A stretch of DNA of 64,000 nt from Paenibacillus mesophilus (lineage in GTDB: Bacteria > Bacillota > Bacilli > Paenibacillales > NBRC-103111). Positions 1 to 8,919 of this stretch are shown here, one piece after another. The notes beneath the pieces are model-generated. The model did not search any database. It saw only the letters and a list, made by a program, of their open reading frames with translations, and had not been told where the DNA came from. Where the stretch lies: contig NZ_VCRA01000020.1 in assembly GCF_005938385.1 (NCBI RefSeq), forward strand, positions 1 to 64,000. The letters are read 5' to 3'. Every line of letters begins with the position of its first letter. Positions within the stretch are counted from its first letter, which is position 1. A program made the translations under genes and the position numbers.

Positions 1-238
1 CTGGACAAAAGCAGAAGTAGTTGCGGTGTTTACGTCATAGCCCTGCGATTCCAAGAGTTCCTTATATAGGCTGTTGCCACCCATTGAGATCAGGAGTTGC
101 ATAACCGTGTCAAAGGGCAACTTTTTTCTTGCGGGTAAAATCTTTTTCAGGATTTTTGACATAAGGTGCTGGTGCAGCTGCCATTTCTCGTATGAGGGAT
201 GTCAGCGTTTCTTTTAGCGAATTCGCGTACTCATCCAT
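1..238 (-). pseudogene. IS4-family-like transposase, N-terminal part, frameshifted
   Basis: The gene starts at an ATG at 238 with a strong AGGAGG site upstream and reads MDEYANSLKETLTSLIREMA, then meets TGA in frame. Skipping one base in the A-run opposite 122-127 restores a good reading frame to the window edge, with MQLLISMGGNSLYKELLE. That phrase resembles the N-terminus of IS4-type transposases common in Bacillales. The shift needed is +1 across a run of six A, not the usual -1 slip, so a decayed copy or a homopolymer error is more likely than programmed frameshifting. The rest of the gene lies left of the window. Confidence 0.6.
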
Positions 239-316
239 TGGCGTAACCTCCTCGTTTTTCAAGGGGCTTCGCCACACATTACCAACTGTTTGTCAAGTTC
301 TATTTTTTATTTTCGT

Positions 317-357
317 GCAAAAAAAGAGCGGGCTATCTTTTCGATAACCTGCTCTTG
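317..357. terminator. hairpin with flanking A and T runs inside the IS end
   Basis: AGAGCGGGCTATC pairs imperfectly with GATAACCTGCTCT around a TTTTC loop. It is preceded by a run of A and followed by TGTTCTT. It could block read-through into or out of the transposase gene, as many IS elements do. Confidence 0.45.
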
Positions 358-396
358 TTCTTAATTTTGGGCTCTTCGCCTTAACTTAATGACATT

Positions 397-417
397 GGCC
401 ATTCGGCCCGGCTTTTT
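397..417 (-). terminator. apparent remnant of the ATPase gene terminator
   Basis: Read on the minus strand after the P-type ATPase stop, AAAAAGCCGGGCC-GAAT-GGCC is a hairpin whose second arm stops after four bases, exactly where IS-like sequence begins. An intact version would continue CGGCTTTTT. The truncation is inferred, since the original sequence is not available. Confidence 0.4.
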
Positions 418-455
418 CGTTTTTTGAAGAGCTTATAAATTTCGGGGTCCCCGCA

Positions 456-3239
456 TTATCTCGTTGCGGGCTTGGAGCCGTAACCGCCGACGAGCTTGCG
501 GCGTTTGCGGCGCTGCGTCGTCATGACGCTGCCAAGTCCCATGAGGAACGTCGGAATGCCTGCGAATATAAGCGTAATGATCCACTCCTTCATCCCGAGC
601 GGCACCGTCTTGAAAATCGGCTGCAGCGGCTCGACATACATGACGACAAGCATCAACGCCAAGGACGACAGGACGGCCAGCACCAAATATTTGTTTTGAA
701 ACGGATTGCGATGGAAAATCGATCTCGAGCTCCGGCAGTCGAACACGTGGATCAGCTGCGCCATAACGAGTGTGGCGAAGGCGACGGATTGTGCCTTGAT
801 CAGCACTTCGGCGCTGCCGGGATTTTCCCGGAGCATAAGCCAGAATGCGGCTAATGTGCATATTCCGATCAAGATGCCGCGGCTGATGATTTTCCAGCCC
901 AATCGGCGGGCGAATATGTTTTCTTTGGCGGTACGGGGCTTCTGCTGCATCAAATCTTTCTCCGGCTGATCGACGCCGAGCGCCATGGCCGGCAGACCGT
1001 CCGTCACGAGGTTGACCCACAGGATTTGAATCGGCACGAGCGGCAAGGGCATTCCCATCATCATGGCCAGGAACATCGTCATAATTTCGCCGACGTTACT
1101 GGCGAGCAAATACCGGATAAACTTGCGGATGTTTTCGTATATTCCGCGACCTTCCTCTATGGCGGCCACGATCGTGGCAAAATTGTCGTCACTCAAGACA
1201 AGCGAGGACGCTTCCTTCGTCACGTCGGTGCCGGTCTGTCCCATCGCTATGCCGATATCCGCCGCCTTGATCGCCGGGGCGTCGTTGACGCCGTCGCCCG
1301 TCATCGCTACGACATGGCCTTTGCGCTGCAGCGACTTGACGATCCGCAGCTTGTGTTCGGGCGATACTCGCGCGAACACGTACACGTGGTCGGTTTTCTC
1401 GTCCAGCTCGTCATCGGACAATGCCGACAGCTGCTGACCGGAGATGGACAAGCCGTTCTGCGGAATCATGCCGAGCTGGCGGGCGATCGCCTCGGCCGTC
1501 GTCTGGTGGTCGCCGGTTATCATCACCGTCTTGATGCCTGCCCGCTTGCATATTTGAATCGCATCCCGCACTTCTTTGCGGGGCGGGTCGATCATCCCGG
1601 CAAGGCCGACGAACACGAGCTGCTGCTCCAGCTCTTGAGGCGTTTCTTCGCGATCGGTCGATTTCAGCTCCTTGTAGGCGAGCCCGAGCACGCGCAGCGC
1701 GGAGCGGGCCATTCCTTCGTTTGCCGCCGTCACTTTCTGTTTCAGCGTAGGGGTAAACGGAATCACTTTACCGTCCCACAATACGTACGTGCATTTCTCC
1801 AGCACGACGTCCGGGGCGCCTTTCGTGAACAGCAGACGGCCGCCTTGGTGCTGCATAAGCACGGACATGCGCTTGCGGTCAGAATCGAACGGCAGCTCGC
1901 CTTTCCGTTCATACAGCCCTTCCAGCGACTGGCGGGTTATGCCCGCCTTGGCCCCCAGAACGACAAGCGCGCCTTCGGTCGGATCTCCTTTGATCGAATA
2001 AATCGGCTTAACGGGACCTTTGCTTCCTTTGCGCTTCTGCTCCGGCATTTCTTCGTGAAGGACGGCGTTGTTGCAAAGAACCCCGATTTGCAGCAGCCTG
2101 CGCAGCGTTTGGTTTTGCCGCAAATCGACCGTCGCCCCGTTGCTGACGATTTGTCCCGCAGGCTCGTAGCCGTCGCCCGTCACCTCCAGCACTTCGCCGC
2201 CGAGCCAAACATGCGTCACCGTCATTTTATTTTGCGTCAGCGTACCCGTTTTGTCCGAGCAGATGACCGAAGCGCAGCCGAGCGTCTCTACGGACGGCAG
2301 CTTTCGGACGATCGCCTTGCGCTTGATCATTCTCTGCACGCCGAGCGCGAGCGCGATCGTTACGATTGCCGGCAGTCCTTCCGGGATGGCGGCGACCGCT
2401 AGGCTTACTCCCGCCAGGAACATCGCGTACGGCGGCTGCCCGTGAAGAATGCCCGCCACTACGACCATAATCGTCAGCCCGATCGCTACGGCGATAAGGA
2501 TTTTCCCGAGCTGCTCCAGCCGGTGCTGCAGCGGCGTTTCCATCGCCTCGGTGTTCTGGATCAAATCGGCGATCTTGCCCATTTCCGTCTCCATGCCGGT
2601 CCGGACCACGATCCCTTTCGCCGTTCCGCGCGTCACCATCGTGCCCATGAAGCCCAGGTTTTTCTGATCGCCGAGCGGCACTTCGCCTTCCTGCAGCTCA
2701 TCCGTATGCTTGCGCACGGGAACCGATTCCCCGGTCAGAGCGGATTCCTCCACATAGAGGCTGTTCGCTTCGATCCATCGGATGTCGGCCGGAATACGGT
2801 CGCCGCTCTCGATCAGGACGATATCGCCCGCCACGAGCTCCTTGGCCGGGATTTGCACGAGCGTGCCGTCGCGAATCGCTTTCGCCGACGGGGCCGACAG
2901 CTCCTTGAGCGCCCGCAGCGACCGCTCCGCGCGAAATTCCTGAATGAAGCCGAGAATGCCGTTCATGACGATGATCGCCACGATCGTGATCGCATCCAAA
3001 TATTCGCCGAGCAGCCCGGATATGAGCGTGGCCGCCATGAGCACGAGCACCATGAAATCTTTGAACTGATTCAAAAACAACGCGATCAGCGAGACATTCC
3101 GCTTCTCCGTCAGTTCGTTCTCCCCATGCCGCTCTCGGCGAGCCTTCGCTTCATCCCACGTCAGTCCTTGCGCCGGAACGACATTGTGCGCCCGGGCCGT
3201 TTCCTCCGTTCCCATCTGATACCACTTCTTCTGTTCCAC
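456..3239 (-). CDS. P2A-type calcium-transporting ATPase (YloB-like)
   Basis: This cation pump of 927 residues moves Ca2+ across the membrane at the cost of ATP. Visible motifs are TGES (about 169-172, actuator), PEGL (286-289, membrane helix 4), the phosphorylated Asp in SDKTGTLT (D329) and TGDGVNDAP in the P-domain, with further membrane helices at the C-terminus. It aligns along its length with B. subtilis YloB. I chose the GTG at 3239 because GGGAGGG lies nine bases before it. The next ATG (3215) has no comparable site. It is divergent from the RqcH gene, the same neighbour as in B. subtilis (yloA-yloB). Substrate specificity for Ca2+ is inferred from family similarity. Confidence 0.93.
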   Translation of the reverse strand: MEQKKWYQMGTEETARAHNVVPAQGLTWDEAKARRERHGENELTEKRNVSLIALFLNQFKDFMVLVLMAATLISGLLGEYLDAITIVAIIVMNGILGFIQEFRAERSLRALKELSAPSAKAIRDGTLVQIPAKELVAGDIVLIESGDRIPADIRWIEANSLYVEESALTGESVPVRKHTDELQEGEVPLGDQKNLGFMGTMVTRGTAKGIVVRTGMETEMGKIADLIQNTEAMETPLQHRLEQLGKILIAVAIGLTIMVVVAGILHGQPPYAMFLAGVSLAVAAIPEGLPAIVTIALALGVQRMIKRKAIVRKLPSVETLGCASVICSDKTGTLTQNKMTVTHVWLGGEVLEVTGDGYEPAGQIVSNGATVDLRQNQTLRRLLQIGVLCNNAVLHEEMPEQKRKGSKGPVKPIYSIKGDPTEGALVVLGAKAGITRQSLEGLYERKGELPFDSDRKRMSVLMQHQGGRLLFTKGAPDVVLEKCTYVLWDGKVIPFTPTLKQKVTAANEGMARSALRVLGLAYKELKSTDREETPQELEQQLVFVGLAGMIDPPRKEVRDAIQICKRAGIKTVMITGDHQTTAEAIARQLGMIPQNGLSISGQQLSALSDDELDEKTDHVYVFARVSPEHKLRIVKSLQRKGHVVAMTGDGVNDAPAIKAADIGIAMGQTGTDVTKEASSLVLSDDNFATIVAAIEEGRGIYENIRKFIRYLLASNVGEIMTMFLAMMMGMPLPLVPIQILWVNLVTDGLPAMALGVDQPEKDLMQQKPRTAKENIFARRLGWKIISRGILIGICTLAAFWLMLRENPGSAEVLIKAQSVAFATLVMAQLIHVFDCRSSRSIFHRNPFQNKYLVLAVLSSLALMLVVMYVEPLQPIFKTVPLGMKEWIITLIFAGIPTFLMGLGSVMTTQRRKRRKLVGGYGSKPATR

Positions 3240-3473
3240 GCTTTTTTCCCTCCCGAAGCGCTGTATTGTACACGCCCACTCAAGGTATATGTATTCAGAC
3301 AAGCAGCAAAATATCCCACCGCCCGTCCGATGCGCGGTATTTTTCACATTTCCGGTTTTGTAAAAAACGATTATAATATTTGTTCGGCCCTCCCCGTTTA
3401 TGGCATGATAGAGGGAAGCCGGGCACCGGGCCGGAATAACGAAACTGTTCGAATCAGAAGGAGTGTTTGGATT

Positions 3474-5234
3474 ATGTCTTTGGACGGTCTCGTCACCCGA
3501 GCGGTCGTCAGCGAGCTGACGGCGTGCGTAGGCGGCCGAATCAATAAAATTTATCAGCCTACCGGGCACGACATATACCTTCATATCCGGGCGCAAGGCC
3601 AAAACCGCAAGCTGCTCGTCTCGGCCAACCCTACGTATCCGCGCGTGCATTTCACGGAAGGGCAATCGACGAATCCGACCGACGCCCCCATGTTCTGCAT
3701 GCTGCTGCGCAAGCATTGCGAAGGCGCCGTTATCGAGAAGGTGTCGCAGGTCGGTCTCGAACGCATTCTCCACATCGACGTCAGACAGCGCGACGAAATC
3801 GGCGATGTCAGCTTCAAGCGGATCGTCGTCGAGATTATGGGCCGTCACAGCAATATCATATTGCTCGATCCGAGAACGGGGACGGTACTCGACGGCATTC
3901 ACCACGTCACGCCGGCTATCAGCGCCTATCGGATCGTCATGCCCGGAAGCACTTATACGGCTCCGCCGGAGCAAGGCAAGGCAAACCCTTTGGAGACGAC
4001 CGAACCGCTGTTTCTCGCGGCCATGCAAGCCGAGGAGGAGAGCGGCAAGCTGACAAGGCAGCAGCTCGTCGACCGGTTCAGCGGATTAAGTCCGCTTGCG
4101 GCCAAAGAAATCGTCCACCGGAGCGGATCGGCGGCCGGCGCTACCGTCGGTCTGACGGATATGAAGGCGCTGTGGAGCTCTTTCCGGGATATGATGGCGG
4201 CGGTCGCGGCCGACCGGTACGAGCCCGTTATCGTTGAAGAGGAGGCAAGCGGGAAAACGTACTTTTCCGTCATGGCACTGACGCATGTGGAAGGTACGGC
4301 GAGCCGATTTGATTCCGTCAGCGCGTGTCTCGAGGCGTATTACGGGGACAAGGCGGAGCGCGACACGGTCAAGCAGCGCGCCTCCGACCTGCTCCGTTTG
4401 TTGCAGAACGAGCGCGGCAAAAACGCCAAGAAGCTGGAGAAGCTGCGGGAGACGATCGAAGACGCGAAGGAAGCGGACGACATCCGCATCCTCGGCGAGC
4501 TGCTGACCGCCTCCCTTCACCTGATGCGCAAGGGCGAGAAATCGATCGAGGTCGTGAATTACTACGACGAAGAGCAGAAGACGGTCAAGATCGAGCTGGA
4601 CCCGCTTCTGACGCCGTCGGAAAATGCCCAACGCTATTTCAAGAAGTATACGAAGCTGCGCAACAGCTTGACCGCCGTCGAGGAGCAGATCGATTCGACG
4701 AACGCGGAGCTCGTCTATATGGACACATTGCTGGCTCAGCTGGACCGCGCCTCGCTCGCCGACATCGAAGGAATCCGCGACGAGCTGGTCGAGCAAGGCT
4801 ACGTTCGCGAACGCGGCGGCAAGAAGCGGAACGGCAAGAAGAAAAAAACCGACAAGCCGGTCCTCACCTGCTACACATCCGGCGAAGGCATCCCGATCTA
4901 CGTCGGCAAAAACAACATGCAGAACGAATATTTGACCAACCGCCTCGCCCAGCCGAACGACACTTGGCTGCATACGAAAGACATCCCGGGCTCCCACGTC
5001 GTCATCCGCGCCGACAAATTCGGCGAAACGACGCTGCAGGAAGCGGCTATGCTCGCGGCCTACTACAGCCAGGCGAAATCGTCCAGCCAAGTGCCGGTCG
5101 ACTATACGCTGATCCGCCATGTGCGCAAGCCTAACGGGTCGAAACCGGGCTTCGTTATATACGAGAGGCAGAAGACGCTGTTCATGACGCCTGACGAGCA
5201 GGCGGTCAAATCGATGTCGGTGACGGTGAAGTAA
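3474..5234 (+). CDS. rqcH: RqcH / NFACT family ribosome quality-control protein (fibronectin-binding family)
   Basis: The 586-residue protein has an NFACT-N domain (1-~200, MSLDGLVTRAVVSEL start), a helix-hairpin/coiled-coil middle and an NFACT-R domain near the end (IPIYVGKNNMQNEY, WLHTKDIPGSHVVIR). In B. subtilis RqcH binds obstructed 50S subunits and recruits tRNA-Ala to add C-terminal Ala tails. The Asp-Arg pair needed for tRNA recruitment (D97 R98 there) is Glu96-Arg97 here, a conservative change. A basic KKRNGKKKKTDK linker precedes NFACT-R. The start at 3474 has AGAAGGAG upstream. The longer open frame upstream of 3474 only mirrors the ATPase gene. Confidence 0.94.
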   Translation: MSLDGLVTRAVVSELTACVGGRINKIYQPTGHDIYLHIRAQGQNRKLLVSANPTYPRVHFTEGQSTNPTDAPMFCMLLRKHCEGAVIEKVSQVGLERILHIDVRQRDEIGDVSFKRIVVEIMGRHSNIILLDPRTGTVLDGIHHVTPAISAYRIVMPGSTYTAPPEQGKANPLETTEPLFLAAMQAEEESGKLTRQQLVDRFSGLSPLAAKEIVHRSGSAAGATVGLTDMKALWSSFRDMMAAVAADRYEPVIVEEEASGKTYFSVMALTHVEGTASRFDSVSACLEAYYGDKAERDTVKQRASDLLRLLQNERGKNAKKLEKLRETIEDAKEADDIRILGELLTASLHLMRKGEKSIEVVNYYDEEQKTVKIELDPLLTPSENAQRYFKKYTKLRNSLTAVEEQIDSTNAELVYMDTLLAQLDRASLADIEGIRDELVEQGYVRERGGKKRNGKKKKTDKPVLTCYTSGEGIPIYVGKNNMQNEYLTNRLAQPNDTWLHTKDIPGSHVVIRADKFGETTLQEAAMLAAYYSQAKSSSQVPVDYTLIRHVRKPNGSKPGFVIYERQKTLFMTPDEQAVKSMSVTVK

Positions 5235-5284
5235 GGCTAAATGCCGCTCAGCCGCGATGTTCTACAAAGAGGAGACTGTCTATT

Positions 5285-6019
5285 ATGAAACAAAACAAAT
5301 ACGATGACCCCGGATTTTTCGCAAAATACAGCGGAATGCCCCGTTCGGTCGGAGGACTCGATTCCGCCGGGGAATGGCCCGCCTTCCGTGCGCTGCTGCC
5401 CGAGCTGCGCGGCAAAAGGGTGCTCGATATCGGCTGCGGCTTCGGCTGGCACTGCCGGTATGCGCGCGAACGGCAAGCCCGGTCGGTGGTGGGGATAGAC
5501 TTGTCCGAGAATATGATTGCGCGTGCGAGGGAAAGCACCGACGATCCCGCGATCGAGTACCGCATACTCGCGATCGAAGATATGCATTTCGATGCGGCGG
5601 AATTTGACGTGGCGATCAGCTCGCTTGCCCTTCATTATGTCGAACGGTTCGATATTGTGTGTCAGAAAGTGCATCAGTGTCTGGCACCGGGAGGCGCGTT
5701 CGTGCTATCGTTCGAACACCCGGTCTTCACCGCGCTCGCCGCGCAAGATTGGCACTACGGTCCGAATGGCGAACGATTGCATTGGCCCGTCGACCGTTAC
5801 CAGGACGAAGGGCCGCGCGAAGCCAGATTTCTGGACAACGATGTCGTGAAGTATCATCGTACAGTGGCCACTCATATAAATGCGCTGATCGATGCCGGCT
5901 TCAGGATTGCGAGTATTTCGGAACCGCAGCCGTCTCCGGAATTACTCGATAAGCATCCCGAAATGCGGGACGAGACGCGCCGCCCCATCTTTCTCCTAAT
6001 CTCGGCCGTTAAAGACTAA
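5285..6019 (+). CDS. class I SAM-dependent methyltransferase
   Basis: This 244-residue methyltransferase of the Methyltransf_11/25 type shows motif I VLDIGCGFGWHCRYA at about residues 45-59, an acidic motif II (VVGIDLSENMI) and the FDVAISSLALHYV motif typical of UbiE/YcgJ-like enzymes. AGAGGAG precedes the ATG. It follows rqcH by 50 bases and may be co-transcribed. The substrate cannot be told from sequence. Confidence 0.87.
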   Translation: MKQNKYDDPGFFAKYSGMPRSVGGLDSAGEWPAFRALLPELRGKRVLDIGCGFGWHCRYARERQARSVVGIDLSENMIARARESTDDPAIEYRILAIEDMHFDAAEFDVAISSLALHYVERFDIVCQKVHQCLAPGGAFVLSFEHPVFTALAAQDWHYGPNGERLHWPVDRYQDEGPREARFLDNDVVKYHRTVATHINALIDAGFRIASISEPQPSPELLDKHPEMRDETRRPIFLLISAVKD

Positions 6020-6026
6020 TACGGCA

Positions 6027-6081
6027 ACAAAAAGAGCAGTACGGCGTTGTCCCTAAGAGGATCGCCCGTACTGCTCTTTAC
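6027..6081. terminator. bidirectional terminator between convergent genes
   Basis: AAAAAGAGCAGTACGG (6030-6045) pairs with CCGTACTGCTCTTT (6065-6078), ending in a T run on the plus strand and AAAAA/TTTTT on the other. It sits between the methyltransferase and the endonuclease/exonuclease/phosphatase gene, which converge here. Confidence 0.7.
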
Positions 6082-6085
6082 ATTC

Positions 6086-6808
6086 CTACTTCACGGCAAA
6101 TCCGGCAAGGATCGGACGATGATCCGACGTCGTTGATTCCAGTACGGCCGCCTGAAGTTTGACAAGCCGGCCGGAATGCAAAATATAATCGATTCTGTCG
6201 GTCGGAGCGTCGGACGGGAAGGTGAGGACGTCCGGGAGGCCGGCGAAGCAGTCGGCCATCCCCCCGTCCAGCAGCAGATGCAGCTCCGGACTGTCCGGGG
6301 CGGCATTGAAATCCCCGGCCAGCACGAGGGGTCCCTCCCGCCGCCGGATAATCGCCAGCGCTTCCTTCGCCTGCACCAGACGCTGATCGGGTGTCAGCCC
6401 CATGTGGATGCAATAACAGCCGAGCCGCGTCCCATTTATGTCGATCTCCGTCTCGAGGAGCCCCCGCTGCTCGTAGCCGAAACTGCTCAGCGGGTAGTTT
6501 CGATTGCCGACGATCTCGTATTTGCTTAATACCGCGGTTCCGTATTGTCTGCGCGGCGCTCCCGGCTCCGGAGGCTCCAGGTCCAGATTGGCCCCGTATG
6601 CGGCGTGCATGCCGAGCGCTTCGGACAAGATCCGAACCTGATCGGCGAACCCGCTCCGTTTCGACCAATGCTTATCGACTTCCTGCAAAGCTACGATGTC
6701 CGGGTCGGCCGCGGCGATCGTATCGATCGTCTTAGGCAAATTCGGCACCTTCGCATAGTCCGTACCGAACTGAATGTTGAACGACATCAGCTTGAACGAC
6801 TGAGCCAT
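6086..6808 (-). CDS. endonuclease/exonuclease/phosphatase family protein
   Basis: 240 residues with the complete fold signature: MSFNIQFGTD (metal Asn), DIVALQEVDKHW (metal Glu), LVLAGDFNAAPDS (catalytic Asp/Asn), DRIDYIL and STTSDHRPI (Asp-His pair at the C-terminus). The family includes DNA repair nucleases, sphingomyelinases and sugar or phospholipid phosphatases. There is no signal peptide, so it is probably cytoplasmic. It is the last gene of the operon running from 9938, six bases after the second oxidoreductase stop. The ribosome site is weak, so its translation may depend on coupling. Confidence 0.85.
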   Translation of the reverse strand: MAQSFKLMSFNIQFGTDYAKVPNLPKTIDTIAAADPDIVALQEVDKHWSKRSGFADQVRILSEALGMHAAYGANLDLEPPEPGAPRRQYGTAVLSKYEIVGNRNYPLSSFGYEQRGLLETEIDINGTRLGCYCIHMGLTPDQRLVQAKEALAIIRRREGPLVLAGDFNAAPDSPELHLLLDGGMADCFAGLPDVLTFPSDAPTDRIDYILHSGRLVKLQAAVLESTTSDHRPILAGFAVK

Positions 6809-6814
6809 CTTGCG

Positions 6815-7906
6815 TCACCGGTTCGGCAGCGATATTTCGACTTCGCGCTTCAGCTCGGAAGAGCGCAGCACCCCGTCGATGATCGCCTGATTGTACAAAA
6901 TTTGCTCGCCCGGAATCGGGGCGGCGCGCCCTTCGCGGATCGCCGCTACGAAATCTTTGACTTTCTCGTGGAACAAGTTGATCGAATGCTCCTTGATCGG
7001 GATCGGACTTTCCGTCTGATGGCCGAGCACGTCGTGGAACAGCGTAATGCTTCCTACTTTGCCGTCCCATACGCCGCTCCAAGGCCCTTTGCCGGCAGGC
7101 GTAATTTTCAGCCCGCCCTCGGAACCGAGAAACATCGTCGCCCCGAGCGTATCCATATGCATCGCCCAGCTGATTTTGAAATTCAGCGCAATGCCGCCCT
7201 CCAGCCTAACAAGCGCCACGCCGAAATCCTCGACGTCGAACTTATCGGCTTCGGGGTGGTACTGCGGATTCGTGCCGAAGAAGTTGGACGTGTACGCGCT
7301 GACGCTGAGCGGCTTCGGATAGCCCAGTGCGTTAAGCGCCATATCGAGCGAATAGCAGCCGATATCGGCCATCGCGCCCGCTCCGGCCAGCTCCTTGCGG
7401 ACGAACGTCCCGCGCGGCATGCCCCGGCGGCGGCCTCCGCCCGTCTCTACGTAGTACACATTGCCGAGCTTGCCCGACTGGACGATGTTGCGGATAACGT
7501 CCATATTCGGGTCATAGCGCGGCTGGAAGCCGATCGTCAGCATACGCCCCGTCCGTTTGGATACTTCCACCATGTCGATCGCTTCGTCCAGCGTAACGGA
7601 CATCGGCTTTTCCAATAAAACCTGCTTGCCCGCTTCCATGGCATCGACCGCTGTCCGGTAATGCGCCATATTCGGCGTACAGATGCTGACGCCGTCCAAA
7701 TCCGATTGCAGCAGCTCGCGATGGTCTTCGAACGCTTTCGCGTCGGTCAGCCCGGTCGCCTGAATGAATTCCGCCGCTTTGCCTGGGACTACGTCGGCCA
7801 CGGCGACGATTTGTACGTTGTCTATCGTTTTGTATGCGGCCACATGAGCGCGTGCAATACCGCCGCTGCCGATAATGCCGATTCGTATCGTACGGTTGGT
7901 AGTCAT
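6815..7906 (-). CDS. Gfo/Idh/MocA family oxidoreductase (EKP, DxGxY type)
   Basis: 363 residues. The N-terminal Rossmann fold reads RIGIIGSGGIARAHV, followed by the EKP motif (LLEKPMSVT, the Lys that contacts substrate and cofactor) and the C-terminal substrate domain. The catalytic motif reads DIGCYSLDMA, with Tyr where many family members have His, as in glucose-fructose oxidoreductase-like enzymes. It probably oxidises or reduces a sugar, cyclitol or sugar acid with NAD(P). The start ATG overlaps the stop of the AraC gene (ATGA), so the two are translationally coupled. Confidence 0.9.
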   Translation of the reverse strand: MTTNRTIRIGIIGSGGIARAHVAAYKTIDNVQIVAVADVVPGKAAEFIQATGLTDAKAFEDHRELLQSDLDGVSICTPNMAHYRTAVDAMEAGKQVLLEKPMSVTLDEAIDMVEVSKRTGRMLTIGFQPRYDPNMDVIRNIVQSGKLGNVYYVETGGGRRRGMPRGTFVRKELAGAGAMADIGCYSLDMALNALGYPKPLSVSAYTSNFFGTNPQYHPEADKFDVEDFGVALVRLEGGIALNFKISWAMHMDTLGATMFLGSEGGLKITPAGKGPWSGVWDGKVGSITLFHDVLGHQTESPIPIKEHSINLFHEKVKDFVAAIREGRAAPIPGEQILYNQAIIDGVLRSSELKREVEISLPNR

Positions 7907-8919
7907 TTCGCCTGTTTCGCCTCGCTTCGCGTATTTTTCCGGTATGCGCCCGGAGTCATGCCGAATCGTTTTCGAAATACGAAATACAAATAGTTGGAGC
8001 TGGAAAAGCCTTGCGCGAGCGCTATGCGTTCGATCGGCTCATCCGTACCGGCCAAGCTTCGGCACACCGCTTGCAGCCGAACCTCTTCAACGTAGTCGCT
8101 GAAGGAGCCCATGCCGTTCTCGCGGAAAATGCGCTGCAGCTGTCTGCCGCTTATATGGATTTTCTCCGCCACGTCCTCGAGCGTAATTTGGCGCATGTAA
8201 TTGGCTTCAATAAATTGACTCGCCATCTGGATGCGGTAGGCGTTCATATCCCGCGTAGGAATGCTCGACTCCGCCTGATGATGACCGAAAGCCCGCACCG
8301 AGCGGAGCAAAATTTGAATGACCGACTGCTTGATCGTCGTATACATGCCGGGCTCGTTCTCGGTCCAGGCCAGAAATGCCGTCATAAAGCGATCCATGGC
8401 GCCGAACTGATCCGCCGTCGGCCTGCGCGGCAGCTCCTGCAGACGCCTTACGCATTCTTCGGCTTCGTCCGCCTCGGAATCCGCCCCCCAGCCGGACGAC
8501 GCCTCCATCCCGTCCTCATGAGCCAAAGACGAAGCCGTGTCGAGCTTCACGATATCGATATGCAGACACAGCTCATCCATACCTTCCCGGTCGTCCGCCT
8601 CCTGCCGATGCTCGACATCGGGCCCGGTCAAGTAAAACATCCCTTCGTGAAAAGGGTGAGCGATATCGTCCATAATCACGACGCCTTTACCGCGCGGAAT
8701 AAAGTGAAATTCGTACTCGGCGTGCTTATGGAACCCGACTACCCTGGAAGGGGAGAACGTCGTCCAATGAAAGTGAAGGATGCGGAAGCCGTAGTTGCCC
8801 CAGCGGAACCGGATATCGCGCCGTTCCCATTCCTTATGCCTGCCGTTGATAAATGCATACGGATTGCGCTTCTCCACGCGCTTCGCCGAGTGAAGGACGG
8901 CATCGCCCGTATCGGTCAT
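7903..8919 (-). CDS. AraC family transcriptional regulator with cupin sensor
   Basis: The 338-residue protein has an N-terminal cupin-type ligand domain (HKHAEYEFHFIPRGKGVV) and C-terminal double helix-turn-helix (ITLEDVAEKIHISGRQLQRIFRENG, then FSSSNYLYFVFRKRFGMTPGAYR). It likely senses the substrate of the flanking oxidoreductases and activates this operon. The ATG at 8919 overlaps the stop of the upstream gene by four bases, with AGGTGG just before it. Its position between two dehydrogenase genes, coupled on both sides, is unusual for a regulator. A longer frame to 9123 exists but lies within the upstream gene. Confidence 0.9.
   Translation of the reverse strand: MTDTGDAVLHSAKRVEKRNPYAFINGRHKEWERRDIRFRWGNYGFRILHFHWTTFSPSRVVGFHKHAEYEFHFIPRGKGVVIMDDIAHPFHEGMFYLTGPDVEHRQEADDREGMDELCLHIDIVKLDTASSLAHEDGMEASSGWGADSEADEAEECVRRLQELPRRPTADQFGAMDRFMTAFLAWTENEPGMYTTIKQSVIQILLRSVRAFGHHQAESSIPTRDMNAYRIQMASQFIEANYMRQITLEDVAEKIHISGRQLQRIFRENGMGSFSDYVEEVRLQAVCRSLAGTDEPIERIALAQGFSSSNYLYFVFRKRFGMTPGAYRKNTRSEAKQAK

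Larger units (their letters stand above)
1..396. mobile_element. end of an IS4-like insertion sequence, truncated by the window edge
   Basis: A broken transposase start (1-238, minus) is followed by about 160 bases with no gene. This stretch has AT-rich sequence, a hairpin at 317-357 and a boundary-like stretch ending TTAACTTAATGACATT at 396. Directly after this, GGCC-ATTC-GGCC-CGGCTTTTT looks like half of an older terminator, which suggests the element ends here. I recall TGTCATTAAGTTAA-type ends from IS4-family elements of Bacillus relatives. That is memory, not a search. The other end lies outside the window, so no target duplication can be checked. Confidence 0.55.

Noticed and set aside
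122..127. programmed -1 frameshift in the transposase A-run
   Set aside because: The shift needed to restore the frame is +1, and no IS3-type second frame follows. Decay or sequencing error is simpler.
1026..2402. 458-codon open frame on the plus strand
   Set aside because: Exact mirror of the P-type ATPase coding strand; Arg/His/Leu-rich sequence of no known family.
2442..3473. long in-frame extension upstream of rqcH
   Set aside because: It is antisense to the ATPase gene and shows no NFACT sequence. The start at 3474 has a good ribosome site and matches family length.
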